NCBI RefSeq assembly: GCF_030272615.1
Contig: NC_081413.1
Location: 556,723,136 to 556,787,135, forward strand
Direction of reading: 5' to 3'
Length of the DNA: 64,000 nt
Origin: Cryptomeria japonica
Taxonomy: Eukaryota > Streptophyta > Pinopsida > Cupressales > Cupressaceae
The notes beneath the pieces were generated by a model. It had not been told where the DNA came from. It did not search any database and was given only the letters and a program-made list of their open reading frames with translations. Made by a program: the position numbers and the translations under genes. The first letter of the stretch is position 1; each line of letters starts with the position of its first letter. Positions 13,207 through 26,293 of the stretch are shown piece after piece.

Positions 13207-13955
13207 TGCTAGGAATAGGTGTTGTACACCATCCATAACATTATTTTAATTTAATTATGTAATAAAATAATTATTTATTTGTGGTGCAATAAATAATTAT
13301 TTAGATGATGTGTTTAGCCACATTGAATAATTATTTGGGGTCACTTGTAAACTTCTATGTAACATTGGGTTAATTATTTTGTGTGTGGGAGATATAGGAT
13401 AATTATTAAATATTTAGAGAAAGATATTCAATAAAGTGAGAAATTAGTACCTAATATTAAATGAGGGGTCAACAATTTGATGAACTCATGGTTTTAATTT
13501 GTATGGTTTTCCTTTACCACTCGGTTGTATTTGTGTGAGCTTATGTCTATAAAAGCAAGCACATGTTTAATGGTTAGAGGTTGGATAGTTGGGGTTTTGG
13601 CTTAGCTCTCATTGTATTGAGTCTTCCTTGAGGAGTGCATATGTGAGGCATGACATGGGATGTGTAGCTACATGCTTGGAAACATGGAGGATGCATTGGT
13701 GAGGTTTGATGTTTCAGATGTGTTCATGGAGGTTCTGTAAGTGTATTGTAATGTTTCATTGTTGAATAATACATTGAGCATAGATCCTTTTAGAGCTTGG
13801 ATTGTTTTCTCTATGAGGGTTTTCTTAGGGTATATCTTATAATCCTGGGATGTCTTTTATATTTTCATTTGGTTAGATGTATACTATTATGCATTCTTTT
13901 CTCTCAAAGGGTTATGCAAGAAATAGATTGATCATCATGGTTGACTTTCTTGACA
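13207..13955 (+). repeat. Left LTR of the LARD-like element
   Basis: It aligns along its length with 19,129-19,846. Shared landmarks are GTGTTTAGCCACATT, AACATTGGGTTAATTAT, TTGTGTGAGCTTATGTCTAT and the closing GATCATCATGGTTGA. It contains a good TATA box (TATAAAAG, 13,548-13,555). It is about 30 bp longer than the right copy because of indels near its start. Confidence 0.85.
13548..13555 (+). promoter_or_regulatory. TATA box in left LTR
   Basis: TATAAAAG in the plus orientation, roughly 400 bp before the LTR end. The right LTR has TATAATAT at the same place, so the promoter there has drifted. Confidence 0.6.
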
Positions 13956-13956
13956 T

Positions 13957-13969
13957 TTGGTATTAGATC
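13957..13969 (+). promoter_or_regulatory. Degenerate primer-binding site
   Basis: TTGGTATTAGATC directly follows the left LTR and matches 11 of 13 positions of the initiator-Met primer site TTGGTATCAGAGC. It sets the element's orientation. Confidence 0.65.
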
Positions 13970-14508
13970 ATGTCTATGTTCATGGGGTGTCAAAACCTCG
14001 TGATGGTATAACCCTTGAACAAGTAGATTTGATGCAAATTTGAAGCCACATGAATGCAAAAGGGTTGATATAAATGCCAAGGTGTAGGCACATGTTTTTC
14101 AAGCTGTTATTTTGCAAACCTAGAGTATTAGGCTTGTATACTTGTTATTTTTTTGTAGATCTAAGGTTTAATTCTAAGTTTGGAAAAAAAGTTTTTTATG
14201 GGTGTTCATTATAAGAATTTTGGAGGGGAGATTTCACAAATGATCTCTTTGGCCAAAAATGAATTTACCATTGAATCAAAGCAACCTGAAAGATAAAGAT
14301 TGATATAAAATTTGACCTATTTTGAAAATTTTGAAAAAAAGTAAAAAAATAAAAATCTTTATTAACTTAAAAAATTTATATTGTTGCAAATAAAACAAAT
14401 AATTTTTTTTTTTTCAAGAAAAATGGCCTATGTTGTCCTATGTAGGTGACATAACAGTCATTGTAGGACATTGTCTGTTGCTCAACTATTATTTGTACCC
14501 CCTACTTA

Positions 14509-14751
14509 CCTGAATCAACATAACTCCCACCACTCATTAAATAAATACCATAAAAAAATTATGTTTGTAAAATTTTATATTGTTAAATTTAATCACCACT
14601 CATTAAATAAATACCATAAAAAAATTATGTTTGTAAAACTTTTATATTGTTAAATTTAATCAACCTGAATCAACATAACTCCCACCACTCATTAAATAAA
14701 TACCATAAAAAAATTATGTTTGTAAAACTTTTATATTGTTAAATTTAATCA
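14509..14751 (+). repeat. Tandem repeat, three copies of an AT-rich unit of about 66 bp
   Basis: Units starting CACCACTCATTAAATAAATA occur at 14,528, 14,594 and 14,683. The first and third are preceded by the same 20-bp CCTGAATCAACATAACTCCC lead. Copies are nearly identical, so this is a recent expansion inside an otherwise old element. Confidence 0.9.
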
Positions 14752-14786
14752 AATTTGGAGTGTTTGGTTTGTGCCACTGCCTAACC

Positions 14787-14848
14787 GTCGGTGCACCACC
14801 CAAGTTACCACCAACGAGTTGCTGGTGGTGCCACTTGGGACCACCGAC
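14787..14848. other. GC-rich imperfect hairpin in the element leader
   Basis: The left arm has GTCGGTGCACCACCCAAGT and ACCACCAAC. The right arm, read in reverse complement, is GTCGGTGGTCCCAAGTGGCA then CCACCAGC, leaving a 4-6 base loop. It is conspicuous in AT-rich surroundings and lies about 830 nt after the primer site, where retrotransposon RNAs often carry structured packaging signals; that role is inference. Confidence 0.6.
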
Positions 14849-15985
14849 CTACCATCTTAATATGGTAATTGAAAGAATTTTGTTTAAATATGAATACTTT
14901 TCGCCCACATTGTTTGTTTTTCAACTTCTAGTAGTCGTCGTAAAGCTTTGTTAAAGTGCTGCATAGCAATATAGCTTTGGTAGCTAGATGTTTCTATTTG
15001 ATTACTTTTGGTGCCTAAAAGCTATATGTTCCCATTTTCATAGTTTCACTCATAAATTTCGCATGTGGGATCCAAATTTTTATTTTATTTTGAATAGGCA
15101 TTGCAAAGCATATGCTATGTACTACATAGTGGTGTTGATATATTTTTAGTTTGATGAGTAGAGAGAGTTGAGTATTTGTTTGATCATTTGTAGGTGCTTG
15201 AGATTTGGGCACATTTTTTGTTTCATCTAGAGGAGTTAAGAGGCCAAAACTTGAGGGAGTAATTTTTTTATGAGGTTTACATGATGGTACAATTGATTAT
15301 CAGTTTGGTGCTTCTTGATATAGGTTTAAATGTGTTTTCAAAGTTAGGGATTTGATGGAGATAGGTACACAAGTTTTGTTCAATTTTGAGGAAATGGGGG
15401 CGATCCCATCATATTAGGTTACACTTTTTGATGAAAATTGACATTGAAATCAATATTTTGCACTAGATTTTTACTTTCTAACACTTATAGTTCAGCTAAA
15501 CCATTAAGAATTTAAAAATGAAGCAAGCTACTGATTTATGAGATTTTTTGTGTACATTCTAAATATTTTTAAAATTACAAATAAATTGCGCAAGTTTTTT
15601 TACATAACTTATAATAATTTATTATTTACAATAATCAACATTTGTCATGCATAATATATTTTATAGAAAGAATAAAATTCTAATTTTTAAAATGTCGATT
15701 TGTCACACCAATATATAGTGTATGGACATTTTTTTATAATTTTTTGTTGCATATATATTTTAAATTTTTTTTTGAAGTCAGAGTAATTGTAATTTGGATA
15801 AAGGTGTATAAAGTCATGCATAACTTTTTTTGTATGCATTTGAATTAACTTCTTTTTGTGTTGAAATTAGGCTATCAATACCTAGGGAATTTTATTTTTT
15901 TTCAAAAATTTTCCTCTATTTTTGTATTTTCCACATGCGTGAAACAAAGACCTTAATTTTTGATGAAAAATCTACATTCATAAGA

Positions 15986-16123
<138 letters not shown>

Positions 16124-19115
16124 AATTATACTTTTTGGAAAGCTTATAATAATGACTATACACTTAAAAAATGGAACTTCTAAATGAATTCGTTTGACCC
16201 CCCAAAATCTAATGGTAAAGTGGTTTTTTTTGTAAGTATTTTGATAGGTACAAAGGAGACTCCATTGCAAGTATGACTTGAGACTAGAGAGGTTCTATCC
16301 AAGGAGGTTTGATCTAAGAGGCTCTGATCTAACCTTCTTCAGTTGATTTCTTCAAATGATCTCTCAAGGATTAAATTATTATATTTTATAAAAAACTATG
16401 TGATTTCAGGCAAAATCGAGATGTTCCAAAATTTGTAACCCATTTTTATGGGATTACTCGTGGATGGACATGATTGGATACTTAGAGTCTTATGCAGGTG
16501 ATTGTTGAGTGGAGGTATAGTGTTGGCGTTGATTGAGGTGTGATGAATATGTAGGTACATTTGTGTATTGACACAACATAATCATGTTTTTGGTTGTTTG
16601 GTCATTGTATGATTTAGTTTTAGGGGGTTGTTCTTGTCTTCCAAATACTTTTTTTGTTCCTAGACTATGGTACTTGGTTGTAGACTATTTTGGCAAACTG
16701 GATCATCTATTGATCCAGTGTTTAAGTCTTGAGATCTATAGGTTAGTTATCTCGATTTGCAAGTTATTGATTTGATGTTTATTTTTCATGTTTCATTGGA
16801 TTTGTATCTATGTGTTATGCAATAATTAGGTATGTTCAACTCATTTATTGCAGTGGGATGACTTGGATGTGGATTGCTCATATCTACAAGTTTGGTTCAA
16901 TGTTGGTGCAGATTCAATTAGTTGACCTTGTTTGTGGTAATTTGTACATGTATGTGTGCATTGATATGAGAGGATGGATGGTGTATAATTCTTGAATGGT
17001 TGGTTATGGGACTTGTTGCATGATTGCTATCATTTTGTCATGATAGCTTGGTTGCAAATTTAGTGGGAGCTATTGACAATGATGGTTTGACAATATCGAG
17101 TTTCTTCCTAGTGATTTGATGACAATTTTCATCTTCTTGTTTGGATATCATGGTTTGATTTTATTCTTTGGGAGATCATAGTGTTGAGTTCTTTGATTGT
17201 GTTGGTACCACATATGATATTTAGTTAGAATTTGGTTATCATGATGCTTGGATATCTTGGTTACACATTTAAGTGGGAGCTTGTGGCGGTGATGTGGATT
17301 CATCATTTGATGATGGATGCTTATCTTTATGTGATTGGAGATTTTGACATCTTGGTTTTCCATGGAGGACTTTTAGTCTTTGGATGCGATGTCATGATTT
17401 AACAAGTCTTCTTTGGTTTAGAGGATAGATTTGGTATTATGTCATGATGTACTATTGAACATGTATTATAGTGTTAACATGATAAAAGTTATCTTGAGAC
17501 CTTGATTAGGCTATTGGAACATATGATATTCTTTTAAGGATATGTGATATCATTTTTTTCATGATGTTTTCCTAATTCTTGAGATTGCATCTTTGACATT
17601 AATCTTGGTGATTCTATTTGTATTGAGTACTTTGATCATTTGCATATTGTTTGTTGCATTTGGAGCTTGATATGGATTGATTATTTATGAGTGCTCATGG
17701 ATACTTGTAAACATAGATGAGGCTAGTGTTCTCTTTTGTTTAGAGACATGTATTGATATGATTACTCTTGATAAGATTTCAATATAAAGTCTGAGGAGCC
17801 TATGTCTTGGTTGGATATGAGCTCAACGTGGACCTATGAGGAGATATTCTTGGACGTGTCATGATAAATTAGTATCTTGGAGGAGCATTGTCATTCCTTA
17901 CTCATGGTTTACTTGGTGGTTAGTCATTTGAGAGGTATTACTCATTATTTGTTTTAGATTCACTATGTTTTATGCTTTGTTTCCTCATGCATATGGATCT
18001 TGAGCTATGAATTGCAAGTTTTAGAGGGTTCACTTGAGGAGTATTGGAATGTTTATCTTATTATTCATTAGGAGTCATTTATGATTACATTAATTGATGT
18101 TGAGCTTAGGGGATGTTATTAGACTTATACTGTTGGTTTCAGGATGGATTTAGTTTGATCATCTTTTATTTGATAGGCATACATCGACATTGGTTACATG
18201 ATATATGATGTGTTTGGTCTTTCTGATTGAAAAATCAGGTGTTGTTGAGGCTATTTTATTTGGGGTTTTATGTAGGAGATCATACTTATCACAACTTAGC
18301 ATTTAGAGGTGTGTTTAGAAGGACATACTACAACTTTTGATTTGTAGGTTCTCTCTTTGGTCTTATTTATCTACTTGGATGTTTGTATTTGCACGACATT
18401 GGATTGGAGGTTAGTGTGGAGCCATGGTGATCATATGTTATCACTTGTACTTGATTTGGATTATGACATAGATGATTCTTTGTCTCTTACTTGTGTTGGA
18501 TGTGGAGAACTTGGGAGAGCTTTGGAGACTAGTTTTGAGAGATGTATTGCAACACATTTGTTTGCAGTTTGTGTTTATATTTATAGATTTTTTGTGGTAC
18601 TACATGATATTGGTTATACCTTCTATATAATTCTATTGGTGTACTTGACATGTCTTGGTTATTTTCAGATTTGACATTGCCTATGTAGTGAAAGTTCTTG
18701 GATGTATGTGTTCTTTATTAACATGTTTGTATACTTGGAGCTTGTGCTTGCAATTTATGGGTTGTATATGTTGATGGCATGGGTTTTATATGTTTTGTTT
18801 ACCTTAGAGGTATCAATTATTGGATAAATTAGCATTTATTATGGTTTTTATTATCAGCCATGTGGGTTTTATTTACACTAATATTAGCTTGGATCCTTTA
18901 ATTCTTTAGATTGACGCATTTCCACCTTGACTTGTTCCTCTTCTTCCATAGGTGGCATGTTAGAGGATGACACGATTTATTTCTAGAGATTGTGAACATC
19001 TTTGATGTCTTTTGCAGGTATCTTGATGAAGCATGATATCATTGTGGAGATTCATGAGGTTTTATGTATAGCTATGATGATATTATTCATTGATTAATCC
19101 TATTTAATGTATACA

Positions 19116-19128
19116 ACAAGTGGGAGAA
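19116..19128 (+). promoter_or_regulatory. Polypurine tract before right LTR
   Basis: ACAAGTGGGAGAA immediately precedes the TG start of the right LTR, the usual priming site for plus-strand DNA synthesis. Similar AAGTGGGAG or TAGTGGGAG tracts occur inside the element near 17,058 and 17,267. Confidence 0.65.
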
Positions 19129-19846
19129 TGTTAGGATTAGGTTTTGTACACCTTGTATACCATTGTGTTAATATTTGTGGTTCATCCTAGGTGATGTGTT
19201 TAGCCACATTAAATAATTATTTCAGGCCATTTGTAAAGTTGTATGCAACATTGGGTTAATTATCTTATGTGTGGGAGACAAAAGATAACTATTTAATTTT
19301 TGGGGTAAGATATTTAATAAAGTGAAAAATTAGTACACAATATTAAATGAGAGGTTGGTAGTTTTATGAACTCATGATTTTGAGTCACATGGTTTTACTT
19401 GACCACTTGGTACATATTTGTGTGAGCTTATGTCTATAATATCAAGCACATGCTTAGTGGTTTAAGGTTGGCTAGTTGGTGTTTTAGCTTGGTTGTTATT
19501 GTATTATCTTGTTTTAAGGAGTGCATCTATGAAGCATGGTATGAGATGTGTGGTTATATGCTTGGACATATGGAGGATGCATTGGAATGGCTTTATGTTT
19601 CAAAGGTATTCATGGAGGCTTTGTAATTGTATTGTAATGTTTCATTGTTGAATAATACATTGAGCATGAACGGTTTTGGAGGTTAGTTTTTTTCTTGCTA
19701 TGAGGGTTTTCCTAGGGTATATCTTGTGTTATCTTATGACATGTCTTTCATATTTGCATTTGGTTATATGTATACTTGTATTCTTGCTTTTATCTCAGAG
19801 GGTCATGTATGAAACAAATTGATCATCATGGTTGATTTTCCTAACA
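19129..19846 (+). repeat. Right LTR of the LARD-like element
   Basis: Starts TGTTAGGATTAGG and ends CCTAACA. It aligns with the left LTR but with many substitutions and indels, visibly more than in the Copia LTR pair at 57-62 kb, so the element is older. Confidence 0.85.
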
Positions 19847-19979
19847 CCACATAGCTCAAAAAGTTGAATGTTGGTGATACTCCTATAAAGGAATAACTTA
19901 ATATTATTATTATAATATCATAGTTGTCAAATAATACATGTTTATGCTGAAATTGGATATCATAATTAATGTAAAACAT

Positions 19980-20672
19980 AAAGGAATCAACTACTAAGCC
20001 TAGTCCTACCATGAATCCATCATAAAATCAATAAAGAACCAAAGAACATGTAAAACACAAAGATAATCTAGATTATACCATTCACATATTGTCCTCCTAT
20101 CTCCATTGATCTTTCTTGATGTAGTGTTGCTCTCAAATTTATGTGTGCACAAAAGCTTAATAGAGAATGGATGTGGTTGAGTATGCGATTCGACAAAGTG
20201 TAGGTGCTTGTACTTGAAATCTATATGGAATGATAGGGAAAGGATCCTCTTTTATAGAGAATACCCTATAAATGGAAGGCTAGGATTAAGAGGTGGAGGG
20301 ATAAATGGTTGACTCAGATTAGAAGGTAGGTATAGTAAATAGGAAAATATTAGATTGGTGGTTAAAGACAAATTAAGAGATGAATGACAAGTGTCATGGA
20401 GGCAAAAAGTTAATGAATTAATTAAATAAATAAAAATTTATTTAATTAATAGAAGAGGTGGGGCCAATTAAAGAAATAAAACATTTATTTATTTAAGGAA
20501 AGGATAATTTAAATAGATAAAATTATTTATTTAACTAGGGAAAGGCTAGAAACAGATTAACAAATTAATTAAGTAAATAAAGATCTATTTAATTAATAGA
20601 AAGCTTAGGATAAAATGATGAAATAAATAAAATATTTATTTAATTAGACTAGGACAATTTTAGGCGTCTATA
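19980..20672 (-). mobile_element. LTR (probably solo), minus orientation; family of the 31.6-kb solo LTR
   Basis: Read on the minus strand from 20,672 it starts TATAGACGCCTAAAATTG, matching the TGTAGACACCTAAAATTG start of the solo LTR at 31,648. Both share the same series of TAATTAAATAAATA blocks spaced by non-AT spacers, a TATA box (TATAAAAG, 20,249-20,256, minus strand) and a GATCAATGGAGATAGGAG segment downstream. The left edge is approximate because the distal part does not align well and the LARD-like element abuts nearby. Confidence 0.65.
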
Positions 20673-20879
20673 ATACACTTAATTTTTATTTGGAGAGTGG
20701 GATTTTTTTTTTAAATGGGTTTTCCCACACAAATCATCTTGTTATGGTTTATATCTCTTTGTGTGATCTTTTTTGTACCTATAAAGATTAATTATTTTTA
20801 TACACACCTCCCCTAAAATTTTAGTGTAGGAACTGTATTTCATACCATTTCAATTTTTATGAATTTAGTAAAGCTAAAA

Positions 20880-21970
20880 TGTAAAGTATTCAGGTGGTTG
20901 GATAATAGAACAATGATGTGCTAGTTGTTGCATATTCCAAAATTGTCTTCATCTTCCAAGTGACGTAAAAAACAGATTGATGAGATCTAGTTAGATGAAC
21001 AATCCTTTCCCTTAAGGAAATTATCCATTATCTCAAGGCCATTGAGTCTATTTCAATATGTAAAGAGGTAGAAAGGAGGAACTCTAGTTAGTAATTTACA
21101 AAATGGGGTTGTTTAATGGAAGAGGAGGTTAAAATAGGAGGTAATAACATGATGGAGTGGTAGCCATCTTATGTCATTTGTATTTTCTCATACTAGGGAT
21201 CATTCTAGAGATTGGAAAGAGAGAATCAAACAAATTAGAGTGTTGGAGATGGCTAGGTATGGAAATGAAACCTAAGGTTGTGAGCTATAGAGTAGATTAT
21301 ACATTAGTTAATGGAATTGAATGTTATTTGATAAAAGTGCTAGAGTGAGTATATGTAGTGTGGTTGAAGAAGCCATTAAAACCTAACTAGTTAGAGAGTC
21401 GAGTCAGTTGGTTAGGGTAGAGGATGTTGTTGCATCGTGAGTTAGTGGGATTGATGCAACAAGTTTTCTTAGAATGTTATTCTATGAATAACATATCTTA
21501 TGTAAGAGGCTTTTTCCTCTATTCCACATAGCATAAGAGGTTCAAGATAGGGTCATTGAGGTTATTATTTTACCCTCCATTTAACATAATAGATAGGTGT
21601 AGGATACAATCACATTTAGGTTAATTTTTTTATAAAGGTGGAAGTTTGATAGGATATGTAGAACTTTTGTAATGCCATGAGGAAGTAATCACATGTAAGG
21701 CTAAGGATTAGTTACATTAGGAGCATATCTCACTTTTCTAGTATTTTTCTACCCAATTGATTGTTTATCTCAGGTCATTTGTGTTATAAGCTTGTTTTTA
21801 TGTACGATGCAAATTTGTGTTTTGGATTTTAAATGTTTTTATTTTCTTCCTTTAGTGATATGCATAGGTAGTAATTAAAGGTTGTTAAGAACATGCAAAA
21901 TGTAGGTTCAAAAATATCATTTATAATATGCAAGTTGATGTATCTAAGTGTGGGACAACTATCTTGATTT
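20880..21970. repeat. Dispersed repeat, copy A
   Basis: Segments recur in the same order and orientation at 23,180-24,970. These include a TTTAATGGAAGAGGA-like segment (near 21,113) and a GAGCTAGTGG-like segment with a following GATGCAA (near 21,440). They also include a TAATCACnTGTAA block and a GATATGCATAGG to CATTTATAATnTnnAnnTTGATGTA block (21,685-21,950). The spacing differs by 2.3 to 3.0 kb, so both copies carry indels. It may be an old LTR pair or a tandem duplication; no TG/CA ends or primer site were found. Confidence 0.55.
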
Positions 21971-23179
21971 TATATACCAAGGATAATCTTTCTTATAAGT
22001 GGAATTGGTATGAGAGATTGCCATATTTTAGGGGAAGTAGCATACAAGTTCCATTGTGATTGTTTTCTAACATCCAAGGGTGTGTAATAATTTTCTAGTT
22101 AACAACAAGGTATAATACATAGAATAAGACGGAGCATACCAAGGTTTGGAGTGTTGAGAGGCAAAAGTTAGCATGAGGCAAGAGTCGAAAGCTAGAGTGA
22201 GAATCAATGTTAGACACATTGAAGAGGTGTTGAAAACACCACGTGAGGTTTTTGGGTCTTAAATATTTGAGTTGTAAATGCAAGGGGAGAAAAATATTCA
22301 AGGAAACTTGTAAATTGAGTTTAATTAGGACAAAAAATAATATAACTCCCTGTATATATTATTACAAAGGGAGTGAAGTTCTTCATTAGTTGAGATAAGT
22401 TTTGTGCTATCAATTGAATATGCTTTCCTATGGTTGTTTTAGTCCACTAATTGGAAGGCTAAGCATGAATATGTGTCATCCCCGTGGTGGTTGTAGTCCA
22501 TAAGGAGCTTGTTACAGATGGAGAGTGGTGTGCACGTGTAGTAGAAGTTGCCAAATTTATCTATAGGGACTCATAGATACCATGACGTACTCCACAAAAT
22601 GTTTTCCTTCGAAATAAGGTACTCTTAGTTGGTGAGAAATTTTGTTTCTAAATCTTTAAATTTTTTAGGGACCAAAAGATCATTGGTTAAGGAGGTACGA
22701 TCTAAAACTAAGTAGTTGTCTTGAGTTTGTTTGAGACTGATGGACCAATGAGATCATGTCCTAAATTTTTTCTTGGTGTATAAGTTTATAATTGATGTAG
22801 AAGTGACCCTATATTGTCAAGGTTCCCTCTTACTATTGAAGAAAAAAAATCTACTGTAAAATGTCACAAAAGTTGATGTTGGCTATTGAAGATGATCCCT
22901 TTTTCTACTAAATTCATGGTATCTTGGTTAAAGTAGCATGAGGTCATACAAAAGAGCACAAGATTTTTTTTACATTTGTTATAGGTGGATGGAGTGCATG
23001 ATGGTTGGCAAAGAAAAATGTTTGGTCATTTGGTAGTTATTGACTTGGAAAAGACCAATTTATTAGAATATTCATGTGGAAGTGGTATAAATTTCAAATG
23101 TGTGCAAGTAGTTGGATATATATAACTATAGAAATATGCATGCATAGTACAAAATTAATCAAATGCATAAATTTTCTTT
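21971..23179. other. No gene recognised
   Basis: AT-rich sequence between two copies of a dispersed repeat. If those copies are LTRs, this would be what remains of the interior, but no coding motif is visible. Confidence 0.35.
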
Positions 23180-24970
23180 TTTCAATATCATAGAGTTGGA
23201 AGGAAAAGTGTTTGCATAGTTGGATAACAAAATAATGATTTGTTTCCTATTTCTATATTGGAATCATCTACATCTTTTGAATAGAATAAAAGGAAAAAGA
23301 ATAAGTAACGAGAGATGGCTCCATAAAAAATATTTTCTTGAAGGAAACCACCCAGTCTCCCAAGACTATTAAGCCTTTTTGCAAGCATATAAGTATAAGG
23401 GATTTGTATTGGTTGGATATTTCCAAAATTGAGATTGTCTAATGGAAGAGAATGCCAAAACACAAGGTGGCGAATTGAGGGAGAAATAGGTCCCTCATAG
23501 GTCATTTTTAGTTCCTCGCATCAACAATATTTTCCAAATATTGGATAGAGTGAGAGAATCGATGAGGACCTAGTGATGGCCCATAAGACTGATGAATTTC
23601 AAAGATCATTTGTAGTTATTAGTTAAGGATTCTCACATCCATTCTAGATTTTGGGTTTTTGGTTCTTTGGTGTCCATTCACCAAGGAATGTTATGTCACT
23701 CCATGGTGCTCATGTTATCCAATAAAATCACATGAAATGGCATGTTAGAGTTGGTTAAGTATGGAAATGAACCTTGAGGCTATAAGGTGCATAGTGAATT
23801 CATGCATTAGTTGATCGACTTGCATTTTGGTTAGTATAATTTTAGAGATATTAGATTTAGTTGAATAAAGATTCTATTAGAATCCTAATTTATTGGACAT
23901 TTGACTTGTTTGGTCAAAGTAGAGGGCATTATAGATATCAGAATTCAATAATGTGTCACATGTGAGCTAGTGGGGTCGATGCAATGAATTATTTCAAACT
24001 ATTGTAGTGTGGAAAAAAATATCACGTCAAAGGTTTTTCATATCCATTCCACATAATAGAGAAGGTGAAAACCTTGATGATATCAATTAAATTGGGAATT
24101 TAGTTAATAATACTTGGTGTGAAAAACCTATAGTATTGTGAAAATGAGAATGGATAATATGGCAAACTTGTCAGTAGATGCATTCCTCCAAAAGTTGTTA
24201 CTATTCATTTCAAAATGAGATTTATACATTTACCTAGGATATCAATAGTAACCAAATCCTTAGTAATTTGAAATGAATAGTTTGATGTTAAAAAATAACC
24301 AACAAAATAGAAATTTTCAAAAAACATATTTATTTTGGTACCCCAACTTGGCAGGGTCATAACTTCTAGCACATTGGGTGAAATATGGTCTTCTTTACAT
24401 CATTGGAAATATCTCCAAGGGGTCATAACTTTTAACCTATTTGATGATCCATTCTAAGGGATTGATGATAGTCTCGAGGCCAAACTATGTTCTAAAGGCC
24501 TTCAAAAATATGATTTACTAAAACATAAAAAAGATAAAAAAATGATTTTTTTAATTTTTTCCATCATCAACTAAGCAAAGGCCATCTAAATGATTCAGAA
24601 TTGCTACTAGATCACATTGCCATCTTTAGGCCATTTTTTACAAATGTTGAAGCTCTATATGATATGTAAATATTTTGCAAGCCAATGAGACAATGTAATC
24701 ACTTGTAATACTAAGGATTAGTGTCATAGGGATCCTATCTGACTCTTCATGAAGTTTTTTTTGTCTAGTTGGTAGTTTCTCCCAAGGTATTTATGGTCCA
24801 TGCTAGTTTTGTGCATCATGTTTTTTATTTAATATTTTTAAGTTTTATTCCTTTAATGTATATGCATAGGCAACCATCATAAATGGTTAAATGCATGTAG
24901 ATGTAGATTAAAGTATCTCATTTATAATCTATAACTTGATGTACTAGAATGCAACATGTTTGTCCCAAGT
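23180..24970. repeat. Dispersed repeat, copy B
   Basis: The second, longer copy of the 20,880-21,970 repeat in the same orientation. Extra material at about 24,200-24,690 contains two near copies of an AACTTnTA phrase after GGTCAT, suggesting local duplication. No open frame. Confidence 0.55.
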
Positions 24971-26293
24971 TTAAGATTTAGTAAGAACCTACTACAATCA
25001 TGCCTAAGCAAAAGCCCTTTATATTTGAATAATACAAGAAACTTTTTGGATTAAGGGCTACTTTTCTATTATTTTCATCTTTCCTAGATCAACTATTATC
25101 CCCTCTTCAGAGATTAGCACCTCTTTTTGGTGCAAAGACACATTTGAAAAAATATTCAAATAATTATACTCTCTAAAACTTTGTATAACAAGATGCATAA
25201 TTTTTTTTTCTCCTCGTTCCTTAAATATATCCAACATCATCCAAAACAAGAGAGTAAAGTTATTCAAGTAATCATGGAGCATATTATTCAATGACTTCAT
25301 AAATGTGGTATGTGCAATTCTTAAATGAAGGGACACCATTTTTAACTCGTAATATCCATACTATATTGTGAAGATTAGTTTTTGGATATGTCCTTCCCAA
25401 ATTCTTTGTTGATAATTGTTCAATTTTGGGCAAGTCTTAGAAAAAAAATGTGATCCTTACACTTATCAAAGATATCATTTGCCCTAGGTGATAAATAAAA
25501 TATTTATTATTATATTTATTATCATTTGATATTCAACGCTCACATGTAGTGTGTTGACACAATCACATTTGGGGTTCTAATTAAATACTATCTAACAACC
25601 TGAGCAATAATATAACACTCAACCAATTTACATGGTAAATAGTAAGTACTTACACAATGAATTTTTTTTTATTACTTCAAAAGATAATTAAATCATGATT
25701 TTAATGAGCTTCAACAATATTTAGGCATAGGTATTAGAATTTTTATACAAATTTTCCAAGATATTGAACTCTTATTTTTTCCATCTTGACCCCGCCTCTA
25801 ATAATTTTTTTCATTTATAAAATGTTGATAATAGTAAGGTGACAAAATTAAAAAACAAAGACACTACTCTAAGCACATATGTTAAGGATCAATCATCCCT
25901 CATTAAATGATTTCAACCTTAAGTCTATCTTGGAATTTGGTACATCTATTTAAAATGCGCATAATGAACATATTTTGAATATACAATGAGATGTGGGTAA
26001 AAAAAAATCAATGCGACTCATAATATCTAAAATTAACTATGCAACCTTATACTTTGATGCCAAGGTTCAAATATTTTGGTGTACAATCTAATTAGGTACC
26101 TTTTATAATGGAAACATGACAAAATCTACATTAAGACATTAAATACAACTTTATACATTTGGGCATGTCATGATATTTAAAAGATAATGTAGAGTACGAA
26201 GAAATGGGGGTTCACTAGTCTAAGCATGCAAACTAGAATCAAACCCAATATCACTAATTACATTGAAGAACAACCAAATAGGCCCAACTACAA
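24971..26293. other. AT-rich stretch, no gene recognised
   Basis: Only short chance frames. No repeat boundary, RNA gene or TE motif could be recognised. Confidence 0.35.

Noticed and set aside
14509-14751. CRISPR-like array
   Set aside because: Only three copies of an AT-rich unit, in direct tandem without spacers, inside a plant retroelement.
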